Numbered from the stretch's first letter, positions 44,411 through 53,612 are shown. The stretch: DNA of 64,000 nucleotides from Sulfitobacter noctilucae (GCF_000622365.1 NZ_JASC01000014.1:1674001-1738000), one strand, 5' to 3'. The notes: a model not told the origin generated them from the sequence alone. Numbers and translations are program-made.

Positions 44411-45090
44411 CAGGCGTTTTTGCCGGAGAGTGTTTCCCAAGCGCGATTGATATCAATCATGCGTTTTTCAGCCATGCGCACCGCCTCTTGAGGCAGGCCT
44501 CGCGCTACCAACGCATCGGGATGATTGTCGCGCACCAACTTCCGCCAAGCCGCCCGCGCCTCGGTCAAATCGGCATCAGGCGCAATCCCCAAAACGGTAT
44601 ACGGCAAGGGCGAGGTATTCGGGACAAAGCGTGCTTTAAGAGCCGCAAACCGCGCCTCGGACAGGCCGAAAATATGCGCCACATCCTCCAGAAAAGCATC
44701 TTCATTCGGATGGTAGGTGCCATCGGCCATCGCGATATGAAACAGGCCTTCCAGCAAATCACACAGCATTTCAGGTTGATCCGCAAACATCGTCGAAATG
44801 CGGCGGGCATAATCATCAAAGCCCGCAACATCTTGTCGTGCCAGATCAAACACCCGCGCCGCGCCGGCCGTGTCCTGTTCAGCAATCTGGAACACCTCGC
44901 GAAAGGCCGTGACCTCGTCGCGGGTGACCTGCCCGTCCGCCTTGGCCATCTTGGCACCCAAGGCAATAACGGCGATGGTAAAAGCAACCGATCGCTCAGG
45001 CGGACTGCGCAACCGGTCAAAGACAGCGGCCAGCCCCTCTCCCGAGGTCAGCGCAGATAGCGCCTCTGTAATGCGGATCCAAATCGACAT
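44410..45090 (-). CDS. TerB/J-domain co-chaperone (DjlA-like, soluble)
   Basis: The 226-residue protein has a TerB-like helical region (about 34-148, with Ala-Lys-Ala-Asp-Gly-Gln-Val and Ala-Asp-Gly-Thr-Tyr-His-Pro acidic loops) followed by a J-domain (about 163-222) with the essential His-Pro-Asp in Asp-Asn-His-Pro-Asp-Ala. Members stimulate DnaK. Unlike E. coli DjlA, no N-terminal membrane helix is obvious. It is co-translated with the phosphodiesterase-like gene through ATGA. Confidence 0.86.
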   Translation of the reverse strand: MSIWIRITEALSALTSGEGLAAVFDRLRSPPERSVAFTIAVIALGAKMAKADGQVTRDEVTAFREVFQIAEQDTAGAARVFDLARQDVAGFDDYARRISTMFADQPEMLCDLLEGLFHIAMADGTYHPNEDAFLEDVAHIFGLSEARFAALKARFVPNTSPLPYTVLGIAPDADLTEARAAWRKLVRDNHPDALVARGLPQEAVRMAEKRMIDINRAWETLSGKNA

Positions 45091-45153
45091 AACCGCAGTC
45101 TAGCCCAGCCCCGAACCGAAGTCAGCGTAGCGCAAGCGATTTATACACGATTG

Positions 45154-45768
45154 TCATGTCAGACGACGCGCCTGGCCCTCTACTGCAATATCCGCCTGCA
45201 AACCGGCCGTGCCGCGCTCAAACCGGATGCGGGCATCGGACAGATGGGGCGCCAAAAGGGCCGCAAGATCATCCGCGTCCGGGTGGCAGACCGTCAGACC
45301 TGTGAATGCGGCCCCCAACTGAGCCAGCCTCTCGGCCGGATGGTCGTCGCCCTCCCATTGCATCAATGCCGGCGCACAATTGTCAAAAGGCAAAATCCCA
45401 TCCGCAGGCACCGCCATGCGCCAACGTAATGTCCCGCGCTGCAAGGCAACGGGCGTCCCGAACCCCGGAGGCAAAGCAGCCAACGTGGCGTCCAGATCAT
45501 CACAACGACAGATCCAGTTGGTTAACCGCGCAGGCCCTGTAAATCGATCCAGATCGAACCAGCGCGGCCTGTCGGGCGCAGACGCATCGGGGTTGATTGC
45601 AATCGCCTCAAGGTACAGACCCTCCTCGATACCCAGCAAACGGTTGTGTGTGTGAAACACCGCATGGGCACCTCCTTCTTCAAGCGGCACACCAAGAGAT
45701 GTCTCGACATATGTGGTGGCGAGGTCCAAGGTCGAACCCGCCACCGCAAGATGATCCAATGTGATCAC
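45154..45768 (-). CDS. VOC/glyoxalase-like protein
   Basis: The 204-residue protein begins with Leu-Asp-His-Leu-Ala-Val-Ala-Gly-Ser-Thr, the first VOC metal-ligand strand. It has His-Thr-His-Asn-Arg-Leu near 39 and Tyr-Leu-Glu-Ala-Ile near 52, as in the Glyoxalase_3 group. The substrate is unknown. Translation starts at a GTG at 45768, with GGGGGAGG immediately upstream. It follows the methylmalonyl-CoA mutase gene in the same direction after 43 bases that hold a repeated intergenic block. Confidence 0.8.
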   Translation of the reverse strand: MITLDHLAVAGSTLDLATTYVETSLGVPLEEGGAHAVFHTHNRLLGIEEGLYLEAIAINPDASAPDRPRWFDLDRFTGPARLTNWICRCDDLDATLAALPPGFGTPVALQRGTLRWRMAVPADGILPFDNCAPALMQWEGDDHPAERLAQLGAAFTGLTVCHPDADDLAALLAPHLSDARIRFERGTAGLQADIAVEGQARRLT

Positions 45769-45777
45769 GCCTCCCCC

Positions 45778-45802
45778 TTTCTCTTTTTGGCCTTATATAC
45801 CG
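45778..45802. repeat. Second copy of the 25-base intergenic block
   Basis: This block differs at two positions from 34092-34116. It lies between the stop of the mutase gene and the start of the VOC gene, ten bases from the mutase stop. Confidence 0.5.
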
Positions 45803-45811
45803 TCCGCACTC

Positions 45812-47935
45812 TCAACCCCGCGCCGCCCGGATGAGTTTGAGAATATCCTCAGCCGCCGCCGGGATATTGGTGCCGGGACCAAAAATCGCCTTCACGCCTG
45901 CGTCATAGAGAAACTGGTAATCCTGCTGCGGGATCACCCCACCGCAAATCACCAGAATATCCTCCGCACCCGCCTCTTTCAGCGCCTTGACCAGTTGTGG
46001 TGCGAGCGTCTTGTGCCCCGCCGCTTGCGACGAAATGCCGATCACATGCACGTCGTTGTCCACCGCATCCTGCGCCGCCTCGGCAGGTGTCTGGAACAGC
46101 GGGCCCACATCTACATCGAACCCGATATCCGCAAAGGCGGTCGCAATCACCTTGGCGCCCCGATCGTGACCGTCCTGGCCCATCTTGACGACCAGCATCC
46201 GCGGACGACGCCCCTCCTCTTCGGCAAAATGCTCGACCGATTTCTGGATCTTGGCAAAACCTTCGTCACCCTCATAGGCAGCACCATAGACACCCGCGAG
46301 CGTTTTCACCTCCGCACGGTGGCGGCCGAATATGTCTTCCATTGCCATGCTGATCTCTCCTACTGTGGCGCGCGCGCGTGCAGCTTCCACGGCCCCTTCC
46401 AGCAAATTCCCGCCTTCGCGCGCGCGGCGCGTCAGCTCTTCTAGCGCCGCGGTGCAGGCACTGTCGTCGCGGCTCGCGCGAATGTTCTCCAACCGCTTGA
46501 TCTGGCTCTCGCGCACGGCGACGTTGTCGACATCCAGGATATCAATCGGGTCTTCGTTCTCGCGGCGGTATTTATTCACGCCGACGATGACTTCTGTGCC
46601 ACGGTCGATGTTGGCCTGACGGGTTGCGGCCGCCTCTTCGATGCGCAGCTTGGGCATGCCGGTGGCCACAGCCTTGGTCATCCCGCCCAGTTCCTCGACC
46701 TCTTCGATCAGCTTCCATGCCGCTTCGGCCAGATCATGGGTCAGCTTTTCGACGTAGTAAGAGCCCGCCAGCGGATCGACCACATTGGTCACACCGGTTT
46801 CTTCTTGCAAAATCAATTGGGTATTACGGGCGATGCGGGCTGAATGATCGGTCGGCAGGCCAATCGCCTCATCCAGCGAATTGGTATGCAGGCTTTGCGT
46901 ACCGCCCAAGACCGCCGACATTGCCTCGAACGCCGTGCGCACAACGTTGTTGTAAGGGTCCTGCTCGGCCAGTGACACACCAGAGGTCTGGCAGTGGGTC
47001 CGCAACATGGAGGATTTCGGATCCTTCGGCTCAAATTCCGCCATGATCTTGTGCCAAAGCAAACGCGCCGCCCGCAGCTTGGCCGCTTCCATAAAGAAGT
47101 TCATGCCGATGGCGAAGAAGAACGACAGGCGCGGTGCAAAGCGGTCCACATCCATCCCCGCCGCGATGGCGGTGCGCACATATTCGCGCCCGTCGGCCAG
47201 AGTAAAGGCAAGTTCCTGCACAAGGTTCGCACCTGCTTCTTGCATATGGTAGCCTGAAATCGAAATGCTGTTGAATTTCGGCATGTTATCAGAGGTATAT
47301 TCGATGATATCCCCGATGATCCGCATCGAAGGTTCGGGCGGATAGATATAGGTGTTCCGGACCATGAACTCCTTGAGGATGTCATTCTGGATCGTGCCGG
47401 ACAGCTTCGCACGGTCCACGCCTTGCTCTTCGCCTGCGACGATAAAGCTGGCCAGGATCGGGATCACCGCGCCGTTCATCGTCATGGACACACTGACCTT
47501 GTCCAGCGGGATACCGTCAAAGAGGATCTTCATATCCTCAACGGAATCGATCGCCACACCGGCTTTACCCACATCCCCCTCAACACGCGGGTGATCACTG
47601 TCATAGCCGCGGTGGGTGGCCAGATCGAAAGCGACCGAAACGCCCTGTTGTCCAGCGGCAAGGTTGCGGCGATAAAAAGCGTTGGATTCCTCGGCGGTCG
47701 AAAAGCCCGCGTATTGGCGGATCGTCCAAGGACGGCCTGCGTACATCGTGGCTTTCACGCCGCGCGTGAACGGCGCTTCGCCGGGCATTGAGCCAAGGTG
47801 GTCCAATCCTTCCAGATCATCGGCACCATAGACCGGCTGCACGTCGATCCCCTCAAGGGTCTTCCACGTCAGATCTTCAACGCTGCGTCCGCGCAGTTCA
47901 GCCTCAGCGGTGCTGCGCCAGTTGTCCTTTGTCAT
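45812..47935 (-). CDS. scpA: Methylmalonyl-CoA mutase
   Basis: The enzyme isomerises (R)-methylmalonyl-CoA to succinyl-CoA with adenosylcobalamin and completes propionyl-CoA assimilation. The 707-residue single-chain form has the catalytic barrel, with [10 protein letters not shown] near 68-77 and Tyr-His-Met-Gln-Glu-Ala-Gly-Ala near 228. Its C-terminal B12 domain has Asp-Gly-His-Asp-Arg-Gly near 588-593, His590 being the cobalt ligand. AAAGGA precedes the ATG at 47935. Its start overlaps the preceding sulfotransferase-like gene by 32 bases. Confidence 0.97.
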   Translation of the reverse strand: MTKDNWRSTAEAELRGRSVEDLTWKTLEGIDVQPVYGADDLEGLDHLGSMPGEAPFTRGVKATMYAGRPWTIRQYAGFSTAEESNAFYRRNLAAGQQGVSVAFDLATHRGYDSDHPRVEGDVGKAGVAIDSVEDMKILFDGIPLDKVSVSMTMNGAVIPILASFIVAGEEQGVDRAKLSGTIQNDILKEFMVRNTYIYPPEPSMRIIGDIIEYTSDNMPKFNSISISGYHMQEAGANLVQELAFTLADGREYVRTAIAAGMDVDRFAPRLSFFFAIGMNFFMEAAKLRAARLLWHKIMAEFEPKDPKSSMLRTHCQTSGVSLAEQDPYNNVVRTAFEAMSAVLGGTQSLHTNSLDEAIGLPTDHSARIARNTQLILQEETGVTNVVDPLAGSYYVEKLTHDLAEAAWKLIEEVEELGGMTKAVATGMPKLRIEEAAATRQANIDRGTEVIVGVNKYRRENEDPIDILDVDNVAVRESQIKRLENIRASRDDSACTAALEELTRRAREGGNLLEGAVEAARARATVGEISMAMEDIFGRHRAEVKTLAGVYGAAYEGDEGFAKIQKSVEHFAEEEGRRPRMLVVKMGQDGHDRGAKVIATAFADIGFDVDVGPLFQTPAEAAQDAVDNDVHVIGISSQAAGHKTLAPQLVKALKEAGAEDILVICGGVIPQQDYQFLYDAGVKAIFGPGTNIPAAAEDILKLIRAARG

Positions 47936-48839
47936 ATCCTTGTCCTTTTATCAGGGCAGCCGGTGGCAGACTTATGTCCGCTCTTATCGGTTGCGACGTC
48001 TCTGTCAGTGTGGCCAGACCATCCGCACCGGCCATCAGCCAATGCATATCGTCTGCGTAATTCTCCGCCAGTCTCACGGATTGTTCGGTATCGAAGGGCT
48101 GCCAGCGGCCAGCGCCATCCGGCAACAGATCCGGGTCACTGCCCTGTTCCGCCAACCCAGCCCGCAAACTGCGCAGATCGGCTGAACGGTTCAACCAGCG
48201 ACCCTGCGTGTCCGCTGGCGCTTCTCCGGCAAAGGCTGCGCCAAACACGGCTTGCGGTTGGCCCACATAGCCCTCGAACGGGAGCACATCAATCTCGGCT
48301 CCCGGTGCCGCGCAGGCCAGATCGGTGATCACATCCCGCCAACACCTCCTGCTGTGTGAAATTGCTTCGCGTTTGGCCGATGAGGGCACGGGATGCCCCC
48401 GCGAAACAGTCAGCGCACAGGCCGAAGCCCACCACAATTCCTGCGAGCGGATCGACAGGACAATGCGCCGCACCCGTCCGCCAAGGGCCGCCGAAATCCG
48501 TGCCGCGCGTTCTCCTGCTGCCGGATAAAGCTGCCCTGACCGTAGGTTCTGAGCGCAATTTCCCAGCATATTTTCGTCGCTCACCAAGAGTTGGCGTACG
48601 CCCCGTGCCTGCGCCTGTGCCGCAAACATGCGTACCCGGCCTTCGGCCCGCAGTGCAGGATTGCGGATTCTCTTGGACACGGTCGAACGAAAAAGCCCTG
48701 GAAATACAGACTTACGCGCTTCTTGTGGTCCCCAAAAGGCAACACCCTGTTTGGACAGATCAGCAAGATGATCGCGGATGTAGTACTGAAACGTGGTGGT
48801 CGCGGTACGATGCGCACCCATATGCAGAATGACGTCCAT
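47904..48839 (-). CDS. Sulfotransferase-like P-loop protein, unknown substrate
   Basis: The 311-residue protein begins with [15 protein letters not shown], resembling the PAPS phosphate-binding loop of sulfotransferases. A later Arg-Arg-Ile-Val-Leu-Ser-Ile-Arg-Ser segment near 130-138 could be the 3'-phosphate site. The rest is not close to well-known families. I start at the ATG at 48839, directly before the loop; the frame continues to 48908. Its end overlaps the mutase gene by 32 bases, so both are probably on one mRNA. Why it accompanies the mutase is unclear. Confidence 0.68.
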   Translation of the reverse strand: MDVILHMGAHRTATTTFQYYIRDHLADLSKQGVAFWGPQEARKSVFPGLFRSTVSKRIRNPALRAEGRVRMFAAQAQARGVRQLLVSDENMLGNCAQNLRSGQLYPAAGERAARISAALGGRVRRIVLSIRSQELWWASACALTVSRGHPVPSSAKREAISHSRRCWRDVITDLACAAPGAEIDVLPFEGYVGQPQAVFGAAFAGEAPADTQGRWLNRSADLRSLRAGLAEQGSDPDLLPDGAGRWQPFDTEQSVRLAENYADDMHWLMAGADGLATLTETSQPIRADISLPPAALIKGQGYDKGQLAQHR

Positions 48840-49007
48840 GATATGTCGGACCACCCTATGCCATAACGCCGCCCCGTTCGGCCATCCTGCGGGGATCACC
48901 CCGTTCATGGCCTACAACCTCTTGCACTGCGCTTAATGGCGTCCACAATCACATTTGCCATCGCATTTGCGCGGATCAGGCTTATATCAGGGTCAACAGG
49001 AGACACC

Positions 49008-49463
49008 ATGAAACGCCTCATACCTATTGTTTTTGCTGCACTATTCGCCGCCCCGTTGCTGGCGCAGGAGACCGATGTGACCCAGTTGGAAACCCTATTC
49101 CGCCCCGCTGATATGGATGATTTGAGCGAATTTCGCTGGAAAAAACGGCCCGTGCTGGTCTTTGCCGATAGCGAGGATGATCCGGCATACATCGAACAGC
49201 TTGAACTGCTGGGCCAGCGGCCCGAAGAGCTGCTGGAACGGGATGTGGTTGTTCTGACGGATACCGATCCTGCGGCCCGCTCCCCCTTGCGGCTGATGAT
49301 GCGGCCGCGCGGCTTTATGCTTGTGCTGGTGGGCAAGGACGGCGGCAACAAGCTACGCAAACCTTTTCCTTGGGACGTGCGCGAAATCACCCGAAGCATC
49401 GACAAAATGCCCATGCGGCAGCGCGAAATCCGCGAAGAAAAAGAGCAAGCACGAGACAGCTGA
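49008..49463 (+). CDS. DUF4174 periplasmic protein
   Basis: The 151-residue product has a signal peptide (hydrophobic 4-18, cleavage after Leu-Leu-Ala). The mature domain includes Lys-Arg-Pro-Val-Leu-Val-Phe-Ala near 46-53, Arg-Asp-Val-Val-Val-Leu-Thr-Asp near 78-85, and Gly-Lys-Asp-Gly-Gly near 108, a thioredoxin-like DUF4174 outline without the redox cysteines. The C-terminus is a charged helix. CAGGAGA precedes the ATG at 49008. It runs opposite to the surrounding pcc/mcm genes. The role is unknown. Confidence 0.82.
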   Translation: MKRLIPIVFAALFAAPLLAQETDVTQLETLFRPADMDDLSEFRWKKRPVLVFADSEDDPAYIEQLELLGQRPEELLERDVVVLTDTDPAARSPLRLMMRPRGFMLVLVGKDGGNKLRKPFPWDVREITRSIDKMPMRQREIREEKEQARDS

Positions 49464-49487
49464 GACCACTGGAGGCCTTGGTCTTTA

Positions 49488-49516
49488 TTGCATCTTAGGC
49501 CAAATGCGCCTATATA
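49488..49516 (+). promoter_or_regulatory. Candidate sigma-70 promoter for a 20-residue ORF
   Basis: TTGCAT (49488-49493) and TATATA (49511-49516) are separated by exactly 17 bases. Initiation near 49523 would give a short leader carrying the AAAGGAG site at 49529-49535. A GCCTA...TAGGC dyad overlaps the -10. Confidence 0.5.
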
Positions 49517-49542
49517 TGGTCCATAGGCAAAGGAGTGTTCCC

Positions 49543-49605
49543 ATGAGTACACCAAAATCACCGCGCCCCGTCCTTGGTCAACGCGGACCGCGCCCTGGAT
49601 ACTGA
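49543..49605 (+). CDS. Possible 20-residue small protein or leader peptide
   Basis: An ATG at 49543 lies seven bases after a perfect AAAGGAG ribosome site and opens a 20-codon frame rich in Pro, Arg and Gly (ending Gly-Pro-Arg-Pro-Gly-Tyr) that stops with TGA. A promoter-like pair lies at the right distance upstream. The end overlaps, in antisense, the 3' end of the leftward membrane-protein gene at 49558. It could be a real small protein, a leader peptide, or a chance match; composition alone cannot decide. Confidence 0.4.
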   Translation: MSTPKSPRPVLGQRGPRPGY

Positions 49606-50127
49606 CAAATGCGCTGACAGCGCGGCGATTGCGCTATTCCCGTCGTCCAACGCCTGCTTTTTCAACGAGATGTAATCGGTATAGACCGCCAACCGTATGT
49701 CACGGGATTCGGAGCGCAGAGCGTTTGACCGCAGATCAGCGATGATCGCATCAATGGCAAAAACCTGATTGTAATAACGTGTCACAGGCTGGATGACATC
49801 CTCTGGCAAGATATGAATATCCGCGAGGATTGCGGAAAAAATCGTGTCGTTCCGTTCTGTCGGAATGAAAGGTACATAGTCTTCGTTCTCTGACATCTCT
49901 TCGGCCACCGTCTCCCAAACCTCGTCCAGATCAAAGAACGTCAGCGCAGCGCGGTAATGCGTAATTTCGGCCAGCAAAGCAGTCGCAAGATCGTCCTGCT
50001 TTTCACGCCGGCGGCGGTCGTCGGCGCGGCGGTCCCGCAGGCTGGCGACAAACCAGCCTACCACGTTCACCAATCCGGCAATCGCTGCCGCTATGATGAC
50101 CGGACCTATCCACGCCTCAACCGCCAT
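49558..50127 (-). CDS. Single-TM anchored hypothetical protein behind pccA
   Basis: The 189-residue protein has one N-terminal membrane helix (about 7-29) followed by a strongly basic and acidic stretch (Arg-Asp-Arg-Arg-Ala-Asp-Asp-Arg-Arg-Arg-Arg) and a helical cytoplasmic region. It starts six bases after the pccA stop and is therefore likely co-transcribed and coupled. I see no enzyme motif. A role in anchoring or regulating the carboxylase is only a thought from position. Confidence 0.72.
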   Translation of the reverse strand: MAVEAWIGPVIIAAAIAGLVNVVGWFVASLRDRRADDRRRREKQDDLATALLAEITHYRAALTFFDLDEVWETVAEEMSENEDYVPFIPTERNDTIFSAILADIHILPEDVIQPVTRYYNQVFAIDAIIADLRSNALRSESRDIRLAVYTDYISLKKQALDDGNSAIAALSAHLSVSRARSALTKDGAR

Positions 50128-50133
50128 CTGGCG

Positions 50134-52179
50134 TTATTCGAACTCCATAATCACATCATCCACTGCCAGACTGTCTCCGGCCTCTGCGTTGATCTTGGTC
50201 ACGATCCCCTTGCGTTCGGCACGCAGATTGTTCTCCATTTTCATCGCTTCGATGGTACAAAGCGTCTGGCCTTCCTGCACCTCGTCTCCCACGGCCACGT
50301 CCATTTTGACAACCAGACCGGGCATCGGGCAGAGCAGCATCTTGGAAGTATCAGGTGCCACCTTCACAGGCATTTTCCGGGCCAATTCTGCCTGACGCGG
50401 GCTGCGCACATGCACACGCAGGTCGGCGCCGCGGGTGCGGATCCGGAACCCGCCCGAAATTTTGCCGACTTTCATCACCAAAGGCGCTTCATTCACCGTC
50501 ATCGTGGCAAGTTGGTCCCCTGGCGTCCAATCCCCTGCGACACGCAAGACTGTCCCGTCATCAAACTCGACCGTAGCTCCGGCCTTGTCCGCCTTGATTA
50601 CTACATCATAAGACTGGCCCTGCACCGCAACATTCCAATGGCTGCCCACTTTACGCTCGTGATTGTCCATCCGTCCTGACACACGTGCCCGGCGAATTTC
50701 ACCGACGCGGTGCATCGCAGCGGAGGCAGCCGCGATCCGGTGCAGATCAGCCTCGGCCAGTTCAACACCTTCGAACCCGTCAGGATATTGCTCTTCGATA
50801 AAGGCGGTGGTCATGGTGCCATCGACAAAAATCGGGTGGTCCATCACGGCCGAGAGGAACGGCAGGTTGTGGCCGATACCCTCAACCTCGAAACTGTCGA
50901 GGGCTACGCGCATCGCCTCAATTGCTTCGGCACGGGTCGGGGCCCATGTACAAAGCTTGGCGATCATCGGATCGTAGTACATCGAAATCTCGCCGCCTTC
51001 ATAGACGCCGGTATCATTGCGCACGGCCACAGCACCCGTAGGGGCGTTATCAGCCCATTTGCCATTGTCGCTCAGCGGACCGGCGGCAACCTCTTGCGGC
51101 GGGCGGTAGCGGGTCAAACGGCCAATGGACGGCAGGAACCCGCGATAGGGGTCTTCGGCATAAAGCCGGTTTTCAATGGACCAGCCGGTCAACTTGATAT
51201 CATCTTGGGTGATCGTCAGCTTCTCGCCGTTCGCCACACGGATCATCTGTTCGACCAGATCGACACCGGTGATCAGCTCGGTTACGGGATGTTCCACCTG
51301 AAGGCGTGTGTTCATCTCAAGAAAGTAGAAGTTCTTGTCCCCGTCCACGATGAATTCCACCGTACCAGCAGAGGTGTAGCCCACTGCTTGCGCGAGGGCG
51401 ACAGCTTGTTCGCCCATCGCTTTGCGCGTGGCTTCGTCCAGGAACGGCGAAGGCGCTTCTTCGACCACTTTCTGGTTGCGGCGCTGGATCGAACATTCAC
51501 GCTCGCCCAGATAGATGCCATTGCCATGGGCGTCGCAAAGCACTTGTATTTCGATATGGCGGGGTTGCGTGACGAACTTCTCGATAAAGATGCGGTCGTC
51601 ACCAAAGCTGTTGGCCGCTTCGTTCTTGGAGGCCTGAAACCCTTCGCGCGCCTCTTGGTCGTTCCACGCGATGCGCATGCCCTTGCCACCGCCACCCGCG
51701 CTTGCCTTGAGCATCACCGGATAGCCGACTTCGTTGGAAATCTTGACCGCTTCATCCGCGTCGGCAATCAAACCCATGTAGCCGGGCACAGTGCTGACGC
51801 CTGCTTCTTTCGCAATTTTCTTGGAGGTGATCTTGTCCCCCATTTTCTCGATCGCACCCACCGGCGGGCCGACAAAAGCCACACCAGCCGCCTCGAGCGC
51901 TTCGGCAAACTTGCTGTTTTCGCTGAGGAAACCGTAACCCGGATGCACGGCTTGCGCACCGCTTTCCTTGATCGCCGCCATCACCTTGTCGATCACGATG
52001 TAAGATTGGTTCGCAGGGGGCGGCCCGATGTGGATGGCTTCATCCGCCATTTGCACATGCAACGCCTGCGCATCCGCGTCCGAATAAATCGCGACCGAGG
52101 TCAGACCCATCTTGCGGGCGGTTTTGATAACGCGACAGGCGATCTCGCCCCGGTTGGCGATCAGGATTTTGGTGAACAT
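50134..52179 (-). CDS. pccA: Propionyl-CoA carboxylase alpha subunit (biotin carboxylase + carrier)
   Basis: PccA carboxylates biotin with ATP and bicarbonate and carries it to PccB. The 681-residue protein has the biotin carboxylase ATP-grasp domain (about 1-445, with Gly-Gly-Gly-Gly-Lys-Gly-Met near 160-166 and Glu-Met-Asn-Thr-Arg-Leu-Gln-Val-Glu-His near 287-296). A BT domain follows, then the biotin carrier domain with Glu-Ala-Met-Lys-Met-Glu and the biotinyl Lys647. AAGGA lies six bases before the ATG at 52179. A terminator for the upstream lipoprotein gene separates it from the small genes to its right. Confidence 0.97.
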   Translation of the reverse strand: MFTKILIANRGEIACRVIKTARKMGLTSVAIYSDADAQALHVQMADEAIHIGPPPANQSYIVIDKVMAAIKESGAQAVHPGYGFLSENSKFAEALEAAGVAFVGPPVGAIEKMGDKITSKKIAKEAGVSTVPGYMGLIADADEAVKISNEVGYPVMLKASAGGGGKGMRIAWNDQEAREGFQASKNEAANSFGDDRIFIEKFVTQPRHIEIQVLCDAHGNGIYLGERECSIQRRNQKVVEEAPSPFLDEATRKAMGEQAVALAQAVGYTSAGTVEFIVDGDKNFYFLEMNTRLQVEHPVTELITGVDLVEQMIRVANGEKLTITQDDIKLTGWSIENRLYAEDPYRGFLPSIGRLTRYRPPQEVAAGPLSDNGKWADNAPTGAVAVRNDTGVYEGGEISMYYDPMIAKLCTWAPTRAEAIEAMRVALDSFEVEGIGHNLPFLSAVMDHPIFVDGTMTTAFIEEQYPDGFEGVELAEADLHRIAAASAAMHRVGEIRRARVSGRMDNHERKVGSHWNVAVQGQSYDVVIKADKAGATVEFDDGTVLRVAGDWTPGDQLATMTVNEAPLVMKVGKISGGFRIRTRGADLRVHVRSPRQAELARKMPVKVAPDTSKMLLCPMPGLVVKMDVAVGDEVQEGQTLCTIEAMKMENNLRAERKGIVTKINAEAGDSLAVDDVIMEFE

Positions 52180-52213
52180 GAGGTGTCCTTCTGGGTCTTA
52201 AGGGAAACGCAAA

Positions 52214-52244
52214 AACCCCGCGACAGCCAGGGCTGTGCGGGGTT
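52214..52244 (-). terminator. Rho-independent terminator of the small lipoprotein gene
   Basis: On the minus strand AACCCCGC-ACAGCC pairs with GGCTGT-GCGGGGTT with one bulged base, followed by a run of five T. It lies 45 bases after the stop of the lipoprotein gene and before pccA, so pccA must have its own promoter in the small space or depend on read-through. Confidence 0.85.
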
Positions 52245-52287
52245 CATAAATCGGGGAGCGCGCAAAGACTGCGCGTCGGTAAAGTGC

Positions 52288-52491
52288 TTAGCAGCGGTTG
52301 GGGTTGATCTGGCAATAGGCAATGTTGCCCGCAGCACCGATGGCCGCGCCTTGCGCAAGGCTGCCGCTGGTAATCGCCGCTGCGCCTGCACCAACTGCCG
52401 CACCGCCGAGGGCTTGATCGCCAATGGTATCGCCACAGGCCGATAGGCCGGCACATGCTGCAAGGGTGAGTGTAAGTGTCTTGATTGACAT
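52288..52491 (-). CDS. Small glycine-rich lipoprotein
   Basis: The 67-residue protein has a lipoprotein signal ending in Leu-Ser-Ala-Cys with the lipidated Cys at 19. The mature part is Gly/Ala-rich (Ala-Leu-Gly-Gly-Ala-Ala-Val-Gly-Ala-Gly-Ala-Ala-Ala) and contains a C-terminal pair of cysteines in Tyr-Cys-Gln-Ile-Asn-Pro-Asn-Arg-Cys. The hydrophobic Gly-zipper-like stretch may insert into a membrane. AAGGAA precedes the ATG at 52491. Function unknown. Confidence 0.78.
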   Translation of the reverse strand: MSIKTLTLTLAACAGLSACGDTIGDQALGGAAVGAGAAAITSGSLAQGAAIGAAGNIAYCQINPNRC

Positions 52492-52804
52492 GATGAAATT
52501 CCTTCTCTGCTCTGATCTGGCGTATAAACGCAGGGCAAAGACATCTGTTCCATACTTGGTGCAGCTGGGCGGCGAATACCCGCCGGTGGCCGGGCCGTGA
52601 AAAAGCGGGGCAGCAGTATCGCATCGTGGATCTGCCGCCCCGTAGAGGAAGGGGTAAGTTTGGGGTGTCTGACAGGCCGCCACTGTGAAGCGTGCCTGTC
52701 GACACGTCGCAGGCTGGGGCTTTCTTCAGGGTGTGCCAAGCATGCGTAACCGGCTGGTCCAAAACCGGCCAAGCTACGCTTATTCGCGAGGCATCCAAGC
52801 AAGT
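52492..52804. other. 313-base gap without a convincing gene
   Basis: Frames across this region are open on the minus strand but have no ribosome site or recognisable sequence. The stretch holds GC-rich inverted segments such as CCGGC and GCCGG around 52751-52775 and probably the promoter of the lipoprotein gene to its left. I found no tRNA, SRP RNA or RNase P motif. Confidence 0.5.
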
Positions 52805-53173
52805 TCATGCCGACCCCTCTTCAAAGGCTTCGGGGAAAGAAGCCCGTGCCATGCGTTCGTCAATCACCAGCATAGATTCGTAATGCGCAGGATCGAATGG
52901 ATCGGTGGCGGGCAGAACTTCGCGCCCAAAGAGCCAGGACAAGCGCCCTGCATCCAGATTACCCCGCTCGAACGGCTGGTCGCCGAAATGCTCCCAGAGC
53001 GCCTTCATAAAGGCAGCATCTGCACGGCGATCTGGCGGACGGCGGTCGGAACGACGCTCGCGCCGCGATAGCGGTGTGACCCCCTTGGGGTTGGGACGGC
53101 GGATGGTGAATTGATAGTCGGTGCCGGGCAAACGTCCCGGAAATCCTCGATGTTTCAGCATATAGGCTGGCAT
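52805..53173 (-). CDS. Hypothetical basic protein
   Basis: The 122-residue product has no signal peptide. It contains a run of basic residues (Ser-Arg-Arg-Glu-Arg-Arg-Ser-Asp-Arg-Arg-Pro-Pro-Asp-Arg-Arg) near 36-50 and then an acidic, aromatic region (Ala-Leu-Trp-Glu-His-Phe-Gly-Asp, Trp-Leu-Phe-Gly-Arg-Glu). The ATG at 53173 has GGAGGG seven bases upstream. I recognise no domain. It lies between the two carboxylase genes with other small genes. Confidence 0.65.
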   Translation of the reverse strand: MPAYMLKHRGFPGRLPGTDYQFTIRRPNPKGVTPLSRRERRSDRRPPDRRADAAFMKALWEHFGDQPFERGNLDAGRLSWLFGREVLPATDPFDPAHYESMLVIDERMARASFPEAFEEGSA

Positions 53174-53217
53174 CACATGGCCCTCCGACTAAGGACCAAG
53201 GCGGGTCGTTGGATCGA

Positions 53218-53237
53218 GGCAGGCGCGAACGCCTGCC
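53218..53237. terminator. Hairpin after the 48-residue lipoprotein gene
   Basis: GGCAGGCG and CGCCTGCC form a perfect eight-pair stem around CGAA, 12 bases after the stop codon of the leftward lipoprotein gene. It lacks a T-run, so it may only stabilise the 3' end. Confidence 0.45.
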
Positions 53238-53248
53238 CCGCAGCAAAT

Positions 53249-53395
53249 TTACTTGTACTTGCCGGTGTATGTTGGCTCGACCGAGATGGGCTCGGGCTCG
53301 ACAACAACGTATTCTTCTTCGCTTTGGCCGGACGTACAGGCAGCAACAGTGGCGATAAAGCCGATGGCTGCCAGGAATTTGATGCTCTTGGACAT
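53249..53395 (-). CDS. Very small lipoprotein (48 residues)
   Basis: Reading leftward from an ATG at 53395 (AGGAGA five bases before it), the frame encodes 48 residues. It has a lipoprotein signal (hydrophobic 7-18) ending in Val-Ala-Ala-Cys with Cys20, then an acidic mature part, Gln-Ser-Glu-Glu-Glu-Tyr followed by Val/Glu/Pro repeats, and a Lys-Tyr-Lys end. The lipobox and ribosome site make it credible despite its size. Its function is unknown. Confidence 0.75.
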   Translation of the reverse strand: MSKSIKFLAAIGFIATVAACTSGQSEEEYVVVEPEPISVEPTYTGKYK

Positions 53396-53612
53396 CTGAG
53401 TCTCCTGTCTATGTGAGTGGAACGCGCATCGTGTATTTGCCTCACGCGCCCCGTTACTTTTGAGGTAAGGGATACTTGGGTATTCCTTGATGCCACATTA
53501 GAGTAATGCGGGTTCAAATAATATCCAGTCCTAACCAATCGGCGGACTTGTGACGGTAAAGCCTCATTATACCATCCACATGAGAGTTGAACCGCAAGAT
53601 GTTGTGGTTGCA

